Below, in pieces: positions 46,281 through 54,908 of a stretch of 56,983 nucleotides of DNA. The stretch spans positions 1-56,983 of the forward strand of contig NZ_JAFVUX010000025.1 of the NCBI RefSeq assembly GCF_017502485.1, written 5' to 3'. Made by a program: the position numbers and the translations under genes. The notes beneath the pieces were generated by a model. That model had not been told where the DNA came from, did not search any database, and saw only the letters and a program-made list of their open reading frames with translations. The stretch comes from Helicobacter sp. (lineage in GTDB: Bacteria; Campylobacterota; Campylobacteria; Campylobacterales; Helicobacteraceae). Position 1 is the stretch's first letter, and each line of letters starts with the position of its first letter.

Positions 46281-47375
46281 ATGACAAATCCCATTTTAGT
46301 AACCGGCGGAGCTGGCTACATCGGCTCACACGCAAACGCCCTGCTAAACGCACTTGGATTGCAAACCATCGTGCTAGATAATTTAATCTATGGACATGAG
46401 CTTGCTTTGCAATACGCGCCACTGCCAAATGCTAGCACTTCCTTGCTAGAGTCTCTTGTAACTTCTAAAATTTCTTTGGGGGGGGGGCATAAAAGTTTAG
46501 ATCAAAACCTACACACTGCACACAAAAATACCACCTTTATCCGCGCCGATTTAAGCGATAAGGCTACTCTAGATTCTATCTTTAGCACTTATGACATACA
46601 AGCAGTTATGCACTTTGCTGCCTTTGCGTATGTAGGCGAAAGCGTAAAAGACCCTAGTAAATATTATTACAACAATGTCGCTAACTCGCTTAGTCTGCTA
46701 GAATCTATGTGTAAAGCAAATGTCAAAAACATTATCTTTAGCTCCACTTGTGCTACCTATGGACACCCCTTGCACCTACCCATTACAGAATCCCACCCAC
46801 AAAATCCCATAAACCCCTATGGCTACTCAAAACTTGTAGTAGAAAATATGCTGAAAGATTTTAGCAACGCTTATGGACTAAACTATGTAATCTTGCGTTA
46901 TTTTAACGCCGCTGGAGCAAGTATGCTTTTTAATATTGGTGAATCCCATAGCCCTGAAACGCATTTAATCCCCTTGCTTCTACAAACCGCACTAGGGCAA
47001 AGAGAAGTTCTAAGCATTTATGGTGATGACTACCCTACAAAAGATGGCTCTTGTGTGAGAGATTATATCCACATAGATGATTTGGCAAGCGCGCATATTC
47101 TAGCCCTAAAGCATCTCTTAAATGGCGGTAAAAGTGAAGCCTTTAATCTTGGCAATGGGGAGGGCTTTTCTATCTTTGAGTTATTAGAATGTGCTAGCAA
47201 GCTCTGTGGCAGACAAATCCCCTATACCATAGAAGCTAGACGAGAAGGCGACCCTGCCACACTCATTGGTGATGGCACTAAGGCAAAGCAGATTCTAGGC
47301 TGGAGTCCATATTTTGCAGATATTGAGACAATCCTATCATCCGCACTCAACTGGCATACAAACCCACGCTATTAA
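46281..47375 (+). CDS. galE: UDP-glucose/GlcNAc 4-epimerase, phase-variable, in frame here
   Basis: 364 residues. ILVTGGAGYIGSHANALL is the NAD-binding Rossmann motif, FAAFAYVGESVKDP and FSSTCATYG follow, and the catalytic YGYSK (Tyr/Lys) is near residue 188. Interconverts UDP-hexoses for surface glycans. Relative to ordinary GalE there are about 35 extra residues after DNLIYGHE (LPNASTSLLESLVTSKISLG and onwards), and these include the poly-G cassette (G10, GGGHKSL), so the switch seems to have been inserted with foreign sequence. The core is complete, so the epimerase should work in the present in-frame state. Confidence 0.92.
   Translation: MTNPILVTGGAGYIGSHANALLNALGLQTIVLDNLIYGHELALQYAPLPNASTSLLESLVTSKISLGGGHKSLDQNLHTAHKNTTFIRADLSDKATLDSIFSTYDIQAVMHFAAFAYVGESVKDPSKYYYNNVANSLSLLESMCKANVKNIIFSSTCATYGHPLHLPITESHPQNPINPYGYSKLVVENMLKDFSNAYGLNYVILRYFNAAGASMLFNIGESHSPETHLIPLLLQTALGQREVLSIYGDDYPTKDGSCVRDYIHIDDLASAHILALKHLLNGGKSEAFNLGNGEGFSIFELLECASKLCGRQIPYTIEARREGDPATLIGDGTKAKQILGWSPYFADIETILSSALNWHTNPRY
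46461..46500 (+). repeat. Poly-G cassette copy 2 (G10 at 46478-46487)
   Basis: ACTTCTAAAATTTCTTT, then G10, then CATAAAAGTTTAG, matching the 45191-45240 copy except for tract length and one A. In frame. Confidence 0.88.
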
Positions 47376-47393
47376 CCCACACAAAGGACAATA

Positions 47394-49019
47394 ATGAAAG
47401 AGTATAAAAAGATCTTAATCATCGGTGCAGGACCTGCTGGGCTTAGTGCAGCAAGAGTGCTTAGTGAAAGTGGATATAGCGTGGAGATTTTTGAGCTAGA
47501 ATCTAAAGTGGGTGGTATGAGTAAAAGCATAGAGCTATTTTCGCAGATTGTGGATATTGGACCGCATAGATTTTTTAGCAAAGATAAACGCTTAAATGAC
47601 TTTTGGCACGCCCATACAAATGGCGAGTATGAGAAAGTCTCGCGTTTAACTAGAATCTTTTATAATCGCAAGTTTTTCTACTATCCTTTGCGTGGCTTTG
47701 ATGCACTTTTTAAACTTGGTTTTTTAGAATCTACTCTTTGTGTCCTAAGCTACATAAAAGCAAAAATTAGCCCTTTTAAAGGGGATAGCTTTGAATCTTG
47801 GGTAGCAAATGCCTTTGGCTATCATTTGTATAGCATATTTTTTAAAAGCTACACAGAAAAGCTCTGGGGGATTCAATGCAATGCGCTAGATTCTGATTTT
47901 GCCGCACAACGCATTAAAGGGCTTAATCTCTATGAAGCGATAAAATCGGCGTTTTTTGGCGGTGGCGGAAAAAAGCATAAGACTTTAGTTGATGAGTTTA
48001 GCTATCCTAAAAAGGGTTGTGGTGTGGTGTATGAAAATATGAAGCAAGAGATTATAAAGCACGGTGGTGTGGTGCATTGTGATATTGAAGTGCTAGGTAT
48101 TAAAACGAAGGACAAAAAGGCGGTAGGCATTCACACAAACAAGGGCGAGTTTAGCGGGGATATTGTGATTTCTACCGCACCTTTTAGGGATATGGTGTTG
48201 TCTTTAAAAGAGCTAGATTCTAGTGTGAAAGAATTAGCAATGGGGCTAAAATTTAGGAATACGATTTTGGTCTATGTAGAAGTAGGGGATTCTAGTAATA
48301 AAATCCAAAATTTAAACGACTCCACAAAGGATTCTAGGATTTGCAAAAACGCACAAAATGTGTTTTGTAGCCACCCTGACAATAACGCTTACAACGATAG
48401 AAATAATGTTAGGATTGTTGATGAGAAATGTGGGTTGCAAGAAAAATCGCAAGGGAGTTACCTTAGCGGTAATGACCGCCGCGATTTTTCGCAGCTCCCG
48501 CATTTATCGCAACAAGCCGCATTATTTAAAGATAATTGGATTTATGTGCATAGCAAAGATACTCTCACAGGTAGAATCACCAATTTTGCTAATTGGACCA
48601 AAGACCTACAATGTGGAAAAGATTCTGCGATTTTATGCCTTGAGTATTGGGCAAATGATGATGATCCATTATGGAATCTAGACGATAACGCCTTAAGCGA
48701 GATGGCAAAAAGAGATTTACTAGAATCTAGACTTGTAGCAGATTCTAGCCTTATACAAAACACGAGTGTGCTTAAAATCCACAAAAGCTATCCTGTGTAT
48801 GAGAAAGGCTATAAAGATAATCTGCATAGAATCTACAACGCGCTTGAAGAGTTTAAAGACTTGTATTTCATTGGGCGTAATGGGAGCTTTAAGTATAACA
48901 ACCAAGACCATAGCATTCTTATGGGGCTTATGTGTGTGGATAAGATTTTGGGCAAGGAGTGTGATTTGTGGCATATCAACACAGATTATGACTACCAAGA
49001 AGGGGGCAAAAGTGAATAA
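47394..49019 (+). CDS. FAD-dependent oxidoreductase, UDP-galactopyranose mutase-related, with repeat insert
   Basis: 541 residues. ILIIGAGPAGLSAARVLSE is the FAD-binding Rossmann motif, followed by GGMSKSIELFSQIVDIGPHRFF and YTEKLWGIQCNALDSDFAAQRIKG, a pattern of GLF-like/protoporphyrinogen-oxidase-like flavoproteins in glycan loci. Residues about 300-385 (48300-48520) are repeat-derived (SRICKNAQNVF...KSQGSYLSGNDRRDF). Placed 18 bases after galE, it might isomerise or modify the sugar nucleotide, for example to a furanose; this is inference. RBS AAAGGA. Confidence 0.75.
   Translation: MKEYKKILIIGAGPAGLSAARVLSESGYSVEIFELESKVGGMSKSIELFSQIVDIGPHRFFSKDKRLNDFWHAHTNGEYEKVSRLTRIFYNRKFFYYPLRGFDALFKLGFLESTLCVLSYIKAKISPFKGDSFESWVANAFGYHLYSIFFKSYTEKLWGIQCNALDSDFAAQRIKGLNLYEAIKSAFFGGGGKKHKTLVDEFSYPKKGCGVVYENMKQEIIKHGGVVHCDIEVLGIKTKDKKAVGIHTNKGEFSGDIVISTAPFRDMVLSLKELDSSVKELAMGLKFRNTILVYVEVGDSSNKIQNLNDSTKDSRICKNAQNVFCSHPDNNAYNDRNNVRIVDEKCGLQEKSQGSYLSGNDRRDFSQLPHLSQQAALFKDNWIYVHSKDTLTGRITNFANWTKDLQCGKDSAILCLEYWANDDDPLWNLDDNALSEMAKRDLLESRLVADSSLIQNTSVLKIHKSYPVYEKGYKDNLHRIYNALEEFKDLYFIGRNGSFKYNNQDHSILMGLMCVDKILGKECDLWHINTDYDYQEGGKSE
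48300..48525 (+). repeat. In-frame repeat mosaic in the flavoprotein gene
   Basis: GGATTCTAGGATTTGCAAAAACGC then CAAGGGAGTTACCTTAGCGGTAATGACCGC, the latter nearly identical to segments at 6431, 11607 and 20805. Confidence 0.82.
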
Positions 49020-49211
49020 GAATAAGATTCGACTTTAGGTGAGTAATGCGGTTGAGTGTGTGGTTTTGGGGCAGTCATTACCGACAAGGTAGCCCCTACC
49101 CCAGAATCCCCAAAACTATGGAAGCTTCACCATAAATCCTAGAATCCACTTTTTGACAATCCTGCCACCAATATGCCAAGAACAAATAAGCAAAATATAA
49201 AGGAGCAAATA
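49020..49211 (+). repeat. Repeat fragments before the 49212 gene
   Basis: GATTCGACTTTAGGTGAGTAATGCGGTTG is a diverged inverted copy of the roughly 130-bp repeat end; AATCCTAGAATCC near 49135. AAAGGAG at 49199-49205 is the RBS of the next gene. Confidence 0.6.
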
Positions 49212-50612
49212 ATGTTACGCGATCTTTTTACACAATTTGTGTGGAAGGTAGATTCTATCGCGCAAAAACGCGTGTATATCACTAGCTTTATGCTACTTGT
49301 GCTACTTGCTACTAGCACGCTATTTTACCAGCATGCCAACCACTTCGGCGATGTGGATTACCATATCCCAGCCACGATTCTAGCCCAAAGCCACGACTAT
49401 GATTTGGAAGGCTATGGACTAAGCTTTGTCAAAAGCGATGAGCTAGGCGCGCTCTCCTTTAGCCACTATCAATCTGCCATAGGTGTGCAGGGATTTTTAT
49501 ATGCGTGGCTATATAATGTGCTTGAGCTAGAGAGTATAAAGCCCTTGTATAGACTCACTGCATTTTTTAGCGCGCTATGCTTACTTATATGTGCGGTTTT
49601 GCTAGGTAAAATCTTTGGCAAAGCTTTTGGGATTATCTTTTTTCTCTCGCTTTTTACAAGTAGCTGGGTGGCAAACTTTAGCGGGAGTCTTTACTTTAGT
49701 TTTGGCTTTTGGTTTCTCCCTGCGATTGTTGCTTATAATTTGTATATATATCTTGTAAATTCTCTTGGGGGGGGGGGTAAAGAAGGATTGGACTTTACTA
49801 AAGAAACACCGCAAAACTCCCACAACCACAGCGCAAATCCTAGAATCCTAAAAAAACATCAAGCTTCTCCGTCATTGCAAGACACTGCGCAAGCAGTGGC
49901 AAAGCAATCCACCACGCCACGCAAGCACAGCAAACCCATCTCTACAACTATACTTACCCTACTCTGCCTTGTCTTTACTCTTACCATAGCCCTGCGTGCA
50001 AGTATGAGCTATGAGTTTATCACAAGCATTATTCTGTTTTCTCTTAGCCCGTTTATCGTTAGCTTTGTATATGAACTGCTGACAGATTCTAAAGCCCCTT
50101 TTCTCAGTCTTTCAGTAAAAAGGGCTTTCAACTATGGCTTAGGGCTTTTCATCCTTGCTTGTGTAGGGTTTGGACTTACTTTTATGCTTCATACTTATAT
50201 TCGCGGTGGGGGAGATTTATGGGCTGGGCTTATAGATATTTATCGCAACGACTTTTTACGCAGAATGGTAGGGGGCAGCGCAAAAGACTTTGACCCAGTT
50301 TATGCTGCTTCGCTTAATGCCAATGCCCTAGAAGTTATTAGAATCTACCTTAGCAAGCCTCTTATGCTTCTTTTGCTTGGGGTAAGTATTTTTGCCTGCT
50401 TTAAGGAATCTAGCAAAGCGTATAGAGCCTTTTACATTGCTCTAATTATGGGCTTTGCCTTGTCTGCGTTAAGCTGGTTTGTACTTGGCAAATCTCATAG
50501 CTACATCCATAGACATTTTTGCTTTGTGCTATGGTATCTTGGCTTTTGGGCAAGTCTTTTATATGCGCCTATCTACTATCTATACCGCAGATTCTGCCAC
50601 TCCACTTGCTAA
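49212..50612 (+). CDS. GT-C-like polytopic membrane protein, phase-variable, in frame here
   Basis: 466 residues, about ten membrane helices. The first periplasmic loop holds NHFGDVDYHIPATILAQSHDYDLEGYG, with acidic residues placed as in GT-C glycosyltransferases, then FSHYQSAIGVQGFLYAWLYN. An 11-G tract (49767-49777) encodes SLGGGGKEG in a cytoplasmic loop that also includes repeat-derived residues (NPRILKKHQASPSLQDTAQAV). Start ATG 49212 with AAAGGAG. A sugar transferase or glycan-export role fits the galE neighbourhood. Confidence 0.68.
   Translation: MLRDLFTQFVWKVDSIAQKRVYITSFMLLVLLATSTLFYQHANHFGDVDYHIPATILAQSHDYDLEGYGLSFVKSDELGALSFSHYQSAIGVQGFLYAWLYNVLELESIKPLYRLTAFFSALCLLICAVLLGKIFGKAFGIIFFLSLFTSSWVANFSGSLYFSFGFWFLPAIVAYNLYIYLVNSLGGGGKEGLDFTKETPQNSHNHSANPRILKKHQASPSLQDTAQAVAKQSTTPRKHSKPISTTILTLLCLVFTLTIALRASMSYEFITSIILFSLSPFIVSFVYELLTDSKAPFLSLSVKRAFNYGLGLFILACVGFGLTFMLHTYIRGGGDLWAGLIDIYRNDFLRRMVGGSAKDFDPVYAASLNANALEVIRIYLSKPLMLLLLGVSIFACFKESSKAYRAFYIALIMGFALSALSWFVLGKSHSYIHRHFCFVLWYLGFWASLLYAPIYYLYRRFCHSTC
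49767..49777 (+). repeat. Poly-G contingency tract, G11
   Basis: Eleven G inside the membrane protein; in frame as sequenced. Confidence 0.93.
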
Positions 50613-50617
50613 AGTGC

Positions 50618-50623
50618 TACAAT
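50618..50623 (+). promoter_or_regulatory. Extended -10 promoter of the DUF1561-like gene
   Basis: GTGCTACAAT, TACAAT 28 bases before ATG 50651. Confidence 0.5.
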
Positions 50624-50650
50624 ATCCGTAACCCTACACAAAGGTTGGCG

Positions 50651-52552
50651 ATGAAGCGCTCTTGTTTCTCTATTTTACTACTGCTATGCACGCTACAAAG
50701 TGTGCTAAATTCTACCCCCACGCTAAAGAAAGCCGCCACTCCAAAAGACACGCCCATAAAAGTCTATACAAGTACCGATACACTCTGCTATATGCCATCT
50801 CCCTCGGCAAATGGCACAATCTACTTACAGCTCACCCTATGCAATGATGCAAATGCCCTAAAAGCACGCTATGATGTCTTCTCTCGGCTTGCGTATAATC
50901 TCAATGGTAGCTGGTTTTGTATCACCGCGCCAGATTCTGTAGCAAAAGGCACAGCAAGCAAAGATTATGCACTGCTAACACCCTGCACGATCAACAACAA
51001 AGCCCAGCAATGGAAGCTTAAAGATATGCAGTTTTATGATGCTAGAGAGACATATATCCTAAAAGATGATGGCAATTATGTTTATGTTGCCAAAAAGCGC
51101 GATACATCTCTACTTTTCCACACACTTAGTGATGCTATGCAAAGCTGGGTAAATACTATAGCGCAGCCGGGCAATCTAAGCATAGAAACTTTCATAGCTT
51201 GGGATGTATCATCACAATATGGTAATGAGCGCTACTTCCTTACCAACAACCACTCAAGCAAAAACACCACACCCCTTTACTACAATCTCCAAAGCGGACA
51301 CATTGCTATCTATAATCGCGGGGAGCATAGGCTTGATTGTATGTATGCTGATGATAATGGCGCGATGTGGAATTGGGTATGGTGGGCAAAATGCACCGAT
51401 GAGACACCACCAAAGCTTAATCGAGCCTATTGGAAGCTAATCCCCACTAAAGCACAAGAAGTAGCGTTTCTCAATTTCCAAAACAACCCCTTGCGCCTTA
51501 CGCGCTATGGACCATCGTGGGGTGTACCCTATATCGCCACGCCAGAATATATGCAAGGCGACACGGGCAATGCTGCTATCTCTAGCTTTGTCATAAGCAA
51601 TGATGCGCTAGAGTGGCTACGATTTATCAATGCCAACAATGGTGAAAACCTAAGCACCTGTCCAGCCCCAAGCAATAGCCAAAGCCCCCCTAAGAAAACA
51701 CGGCAAAAACGCTCCCCCAAGCCCACACCCCTACCACCAAACTTCCGCTTTAGCAGTGAGTGGCGTGAAAGAGTTTTAGCCATTATTACCACCACGGATC
51801 GATCAATGAGTGCGGCGGGAATTTGCGGGGTATGTTTATTACAATCCTTTCAAATTGTCGCAGAGATTTTAGAGAACCCTAGCAGCCCTAGACGCTCTGG
51901 GGGCTACTTCTTTGACACACGCTATGGTGCGAACCCTTTTGTATCCTTTAGGTTTAGACACTCGCTTTTATACGAGAGTTTGCACGATATTTTAGGGTGG
52001 TTTCGTCTCTATGTGCGGCGTGAGTTTGTTACCCCAGAGCTTATTTCTCTTAGTAGCAACAATACCGCCGTAGCAAGCGCGATTTCACTTCTGCCTCAAT
52101 ATGATTGGAATATCCCCATACTTGGCTTAAACTCTAGGCAAAATGAGCGCGTAGCTGACTATGTCCTGCGCGCACCTGGTGGAAGCGTATTTATCTTACT
52201 AATGGATTTAATCACGCCGCGCGGGGAGAGAGGCTCACACGCTATGGTCGCTATCCGCACTAATGATGGCACGCGCATTATCCCCACAAATATTTTGATG
52301 AACCAAGAAGAGTTTGCCACCTATACAATCCCTGTTTATACAAGGCAAGATCTCCTAGCGCGCTTGAGTGATGGGGGCTATGTGATCGAGCGACTTGCTG
52401 CGCTTCAAGCAAGTGCGTATCATACTCTACCCTTTGCCAGTGTGATATCAGTGGGTGATTGCAGTGGAGGTGGAGCAAGCCGTCGCGGAAGTGGAAGGAT
52501 ACCAAGGGTGGAGATGGTGAACCAGTGTGTAAGTGGGCGATGCTTGTGGTAA
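50651..52552 (+). CDS. DUF1561-like secreted protein (virulence-modifying family)
   Basis: 633 residues with a signal peptide (SCFSILLLLCTLQSVLNS). The N-terminal half looks ricin-B-lectin-like with repeated W and Cys-rich segments (LCYMPSPSANGTIYLQLTLC; WFCITAPDS). The linker NPLRLTRYGPSWGVPYIATP and STCPAPSNSQS are what I associate with DUF1561, the Leptospira virulence-modifying family, also found in Bartonella and Helicobacter. The second half has AAGICGVCLLQSFQ (Cys392, Cys395) and GERGSHAMVAIRT...RIIPTN (His530, Asn547), an order compatible with a papain-like Cys-His-Asn centre; that is my inference. It has its own promoter. No poly-G or repeat insert. Possible secreted toxin or host-interaction protein. 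Confidence 0.7.
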   Translation: MKRSCFSILLLLCTLQSVLNSTPTLKKAATPKDTPIKVYTSTDTLCYMPSPSANGTIYLQLTLCNDANALKARYDVFSRLAYNLNGSWFCITAPDSVAKGTASKDYALLTPCTINNKAQQWKLKDMQFYDARETYILKDDGNYVYVAKKRDTSLLFHTLSDAMQSWVNTIAQPGNLSIETFIAWDVSSQYGNERYFLTNNHSSKNTTPLYYNLQSGHIAIYNRGEHRLDCMYADDNGAMWNWVWWAKCTDETPPKLNRAYWKLIPTKAQEVAFLNFQNNPLRLTRYGPSWGVPYIATPEYMQGDTGNAAISSFVISNDALEWLRFINANNGENLSTCPAPSNSQSPPKKTRQKRSPKPTPLPPNFRFSSEWRERVLAIITTTDRSMSAAGICGVCLLQSFQIVAEILENPSSPRRSGGYFFDTRYGANPFVSFRFRHSLLYESLHDILGWFRLYVRREFVTPELISLSSNNTAVASAISLLPQYDWNIPILGLNSRQNERVADYVLRAPGGSVFILLMDLITPRGERGSHAMVAIRTNDGTRIIPTNILMNQEEFATYTIPVYTRQDLLARLSDGGYVIERLAALQASAYHTLPFASVISVGDCSGGGASRRGSGRIPRVEMVNQCVSGRCLW

Positions 52553-53200
52553 CAACAAAGATTCGGCTTTTTTACATTTTTAGCATTTTTCCTAGAATCC
52601 ACTTTTGCAGACTGTGGAAAACGCCCAAAGCCTTGCAACAACTTCCACTTCCAAGATATTTTCAGCAGCTTTCATCGCTTCCGCCTTATACTTACTGCTT
52701 CTGTGGGCTTTTGTGCGAGTCTATCCACAAGCTTATTACTATAGCAACAATAGCGAGATTGTCATCACCAAATCGCAAAAGCCATCATCCCCCAAGCTTC
52801 CTACCCCGCTCACGCCTTTGTCCTGCCTAGAAATGCGCCAAAGGAGCGCAAGATTCTAGAGTCCTTAAAGCAGTGCAAACTGTGAGCTAGATTCTAATAT
52901 CAAATGCTCTTAAAGCTCCATATAGAGTAAATGTTGACTTAGTGCGCTTATATCTGCGTGGTGTTGCCACAATCCAAGTCCGTAGCTATGCACGCTGGTG
53001 AGCAAATGCAGGTACTTCTATGTGATAGCAAGACCACTGACACAAGCGCGCACACTCAACAAAAGCGCGCGTATATATACCCAACATCTATTGCAAAAAG
53101 CGTTACAAAAGCTAGAAACATATCTATAACCTTATAAAAGCCTGCTAAATGGCTGGATTTTGCGCTAGAATAAGCTATCTAAAAGTGGTAAGGAGTGTAA
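52553..53200 (+). other. Degenerate intergenic stretch with coding remnants
   Basis: No intact gene. A TTG-started frame 52605-52859 encodes one hydrophobic helix (LYLLLLWAFVRVYPQAYYY). Another frame (about 52756-52883) reads AIIPQASYPAHAFVLPRN and ends LESLKQCKL. A third, ending TGA near 52999, reads VNVDLVRLYLRGVATIQVRS. The frame changes suggest a decayed gene. TAGAAT at 53166-53171 and AAGGAG serve dctP. Confidence 0.4.
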
Positions 53201-54244
53201 ATGAAAGCAAGATCAAATCTCACAAATATAGTGAAATTATGCTGCGGAGTGCTTGGGCTAAGCGCACTTAGTATAGGGCTTCTAGGCTGTGGTGATAGCG
53301 CACCTAAAGAGCAAGAGAGCTACACGATTAAATTCTCCCATGTTGTTAGCTCTGGCACACCTAAAGGCAAGGCTGCAGACTTTTTCGCCAAGCGCGTGGA
53401 AGAGCTTAGCCAAGGTAAAATCAAAGTCGAAGTTTTCCCATCTACACAGCTTGTCGATGATGACAAAGTCTTCCAAGAACTAAAGCGCAACAATGTCCAA
53501 ATGGCAGCCCCGAGCTTCTCAAAATTCACCCCTATTGTTAAGGAGTTCAATCTCTGGGATGTGCCTTTCATTTTTAGAGATAGTGAACATTTGCACAAGG
53601 TAATGGATGGCGAAGTGGGCGATATTTTGAAGGAAAAAATCGCACAAAAGGGCTTTATCGCGCTGGATTATTGGGACGCTGGATTCAAACACTTTAGTTC
53701 TAATAAAAAGCCCATTATCGTGCCAGAAGATGCCAAGGGACAAAAGCTTAGAATCCAAACTTCAAAAGTGCTAGAAGAGCAGATCAAAGCTATGGGCGCA
53801 AACCCACAGGTCATAAATTTTGGTGAAGTGTATTCTGCTTTACAAACAGGTGTAGTTGATGGGACAGAGAATCCGCTCTCAAACTTCTACAACTCCAAAT
53901 TCTACGAAGTCCAAAAATCTCTAACGCTCTCTAGCCACGGCTATTTAGGCTATCTTGTGGTGATGAGTGAGAAGTTTTGGAGAGAGTTGCCAAGTGATTT
54001 GCAAGAAGTAGTAAAGCAAGCCATCAAAGAAGCCACAGAATTTGAGCGAGAAGAAAGCGCGCGCGATGAGAGCCAGCTACTAGCAAATCTCAACGACTAT
54101 GCCAAACAAAGCGACAAACTAACAATCTACACGCTCTCTAACGAGCAAAAAGCACAATGGACGAGCACGATGAAAGCTATTTATCCTAAGCTCTATGGCA
54201 TCGTAGGAAAAGAGCTAATTCAAAAAACCTTAGAAACAAACTAG
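53201..54244 (+). CDS. dctP: TRAP transporter substrate-binding lipoprotein
   Basis: 347 residues. A signal peptide ends in the lipobox LLGCG, so the mature protein is probably a lipoprotein. The DctP fold follows: IKFSHVVSSGTPKGKAADFF, a conserved AQKGFIALDYWDAGFKHF, KLRIQTSKVLEEQIKAMGANPQ (the Arg that binds the carboxylate) and TGVVDGTENPLSNFY. It captures an organic acid for the DctQM permease. A C4-dicarboxylate is the default guess; other carboxylates are possible. First gene of a three-gene operon. Confidence 0.92.
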   Translation: MKARSNLTNIVKLCCGVLGLSALSIGLLGCGDSAPKEQESYTIKFSHVVSSGTPKGKAADFFAKRVEELSQGKIKVEVFPSTQLVDDDKVFQELKRNNVQMAAPSFSKFTPIVKEFNLWDVPFIFRDSEHLHKVMDGEVGDILKEKIAQKGFIALDYWDAGFKHFSSNKKPIIVPEDAKGQKLRIQTSKVLEEQIKAMGANPQVINFGEVYSALQTGVVDGTENPLSNFYNSKFYEVQKSLTLSSHGYLGYLVVMSEKFWRELPSDLQEVVKQAIKEATEFEREESARDESQLLANLNDYAKQSDKLTIYTLSNEQKAQWTSTMKAIYPKLYGIVGKELIQKTLETN

Positions 54245-54254
54245 AGAATCACGC

Positions 54255-54875
54255 GTGAAAAGAGTGCTACGACTTTTAAGTGCGCCTTTTGTGTGGGCGC
54301 ACTTAAACCCTAAAATACAAAAATTCTTCAAAGTCCTTGATACAATCATCGCGCAAATCAACAAAAATATCGCAGTATTTGGGCTTATAGCTGGAGTGGC
54401 GATTGTAGCCATCAATGTCTGCTTGCGTTTTGCTTCAGGCTTTTATCCTAGCGTGCATTCCTTAGCGTGGGGCGAAGAAGTCTCAAGCTACTGCTTTATT
54501 TGGAGCGCACTCTTTGGCTCGGCGTATGGATTCCGCAAGGGTGTGCATATTTCTGTGATGGTGCTTGTAGAGAAGTTCCCACCAAAGTGGGCAAAAGCTA
54601 GCGTATTACTCTCCCATATCCTTGGTGCTTTGTTTTTGGCATTTATGGCGTGGGCTGGGATTGTAACCTGTGAGCTTTATTATGATCTTGGGCGATATTC
54701 TGAAGCATTACACGAAGTGCCTTTGTGGATATTTCTGTTATGCTTACCTTTGGCATTTATTGGGGCGACTTATCGCGTATGTGAAAAAATCTATGAAATC
54801 TCTTTCACGCCAGCAGAGCTTGTGGCCAAAAAAACGCAAGATGAAATTATCCACGACACTGCTATTAAGGAGTAG
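54255..54875 (+). CDS. dctQ: TRAP transporter small permease
   Basis: 206 residues with four membrane helices and the DctQ pattern LAWGEEVSSYCFIWSALFGSAYGFRKGVHISVMVL. The N-terminal 40 residues are longer than usual. A GTG start at 54255 lies 10 bases after dctP; an internal start is possible. It pairs with DctM to form the membrane unit. Confidence 0.88.
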   Translation: MKRVLRLLSAPFVWAHLNPKIQKFFKVLDTIIAQINKNIAVFGLIAGVAIVAINVCLRFASGFYPSVHSLAWGEEVSSYCFIWSALFGSAYGFRKGVHISVMVLVEKFPPKWAKASVLLSHILGALFLAFMAWAGIVTCELYYDLGRYSEALHEVPLWIFLLCLPLAFIGATYRVCEKIYEISFTPAELVAKKTQDEIIHDTAIKE

Positions 54876-54908
54876 AATGCGGAGTTTTCCTACCAAACAG
54901 GAGCAATT

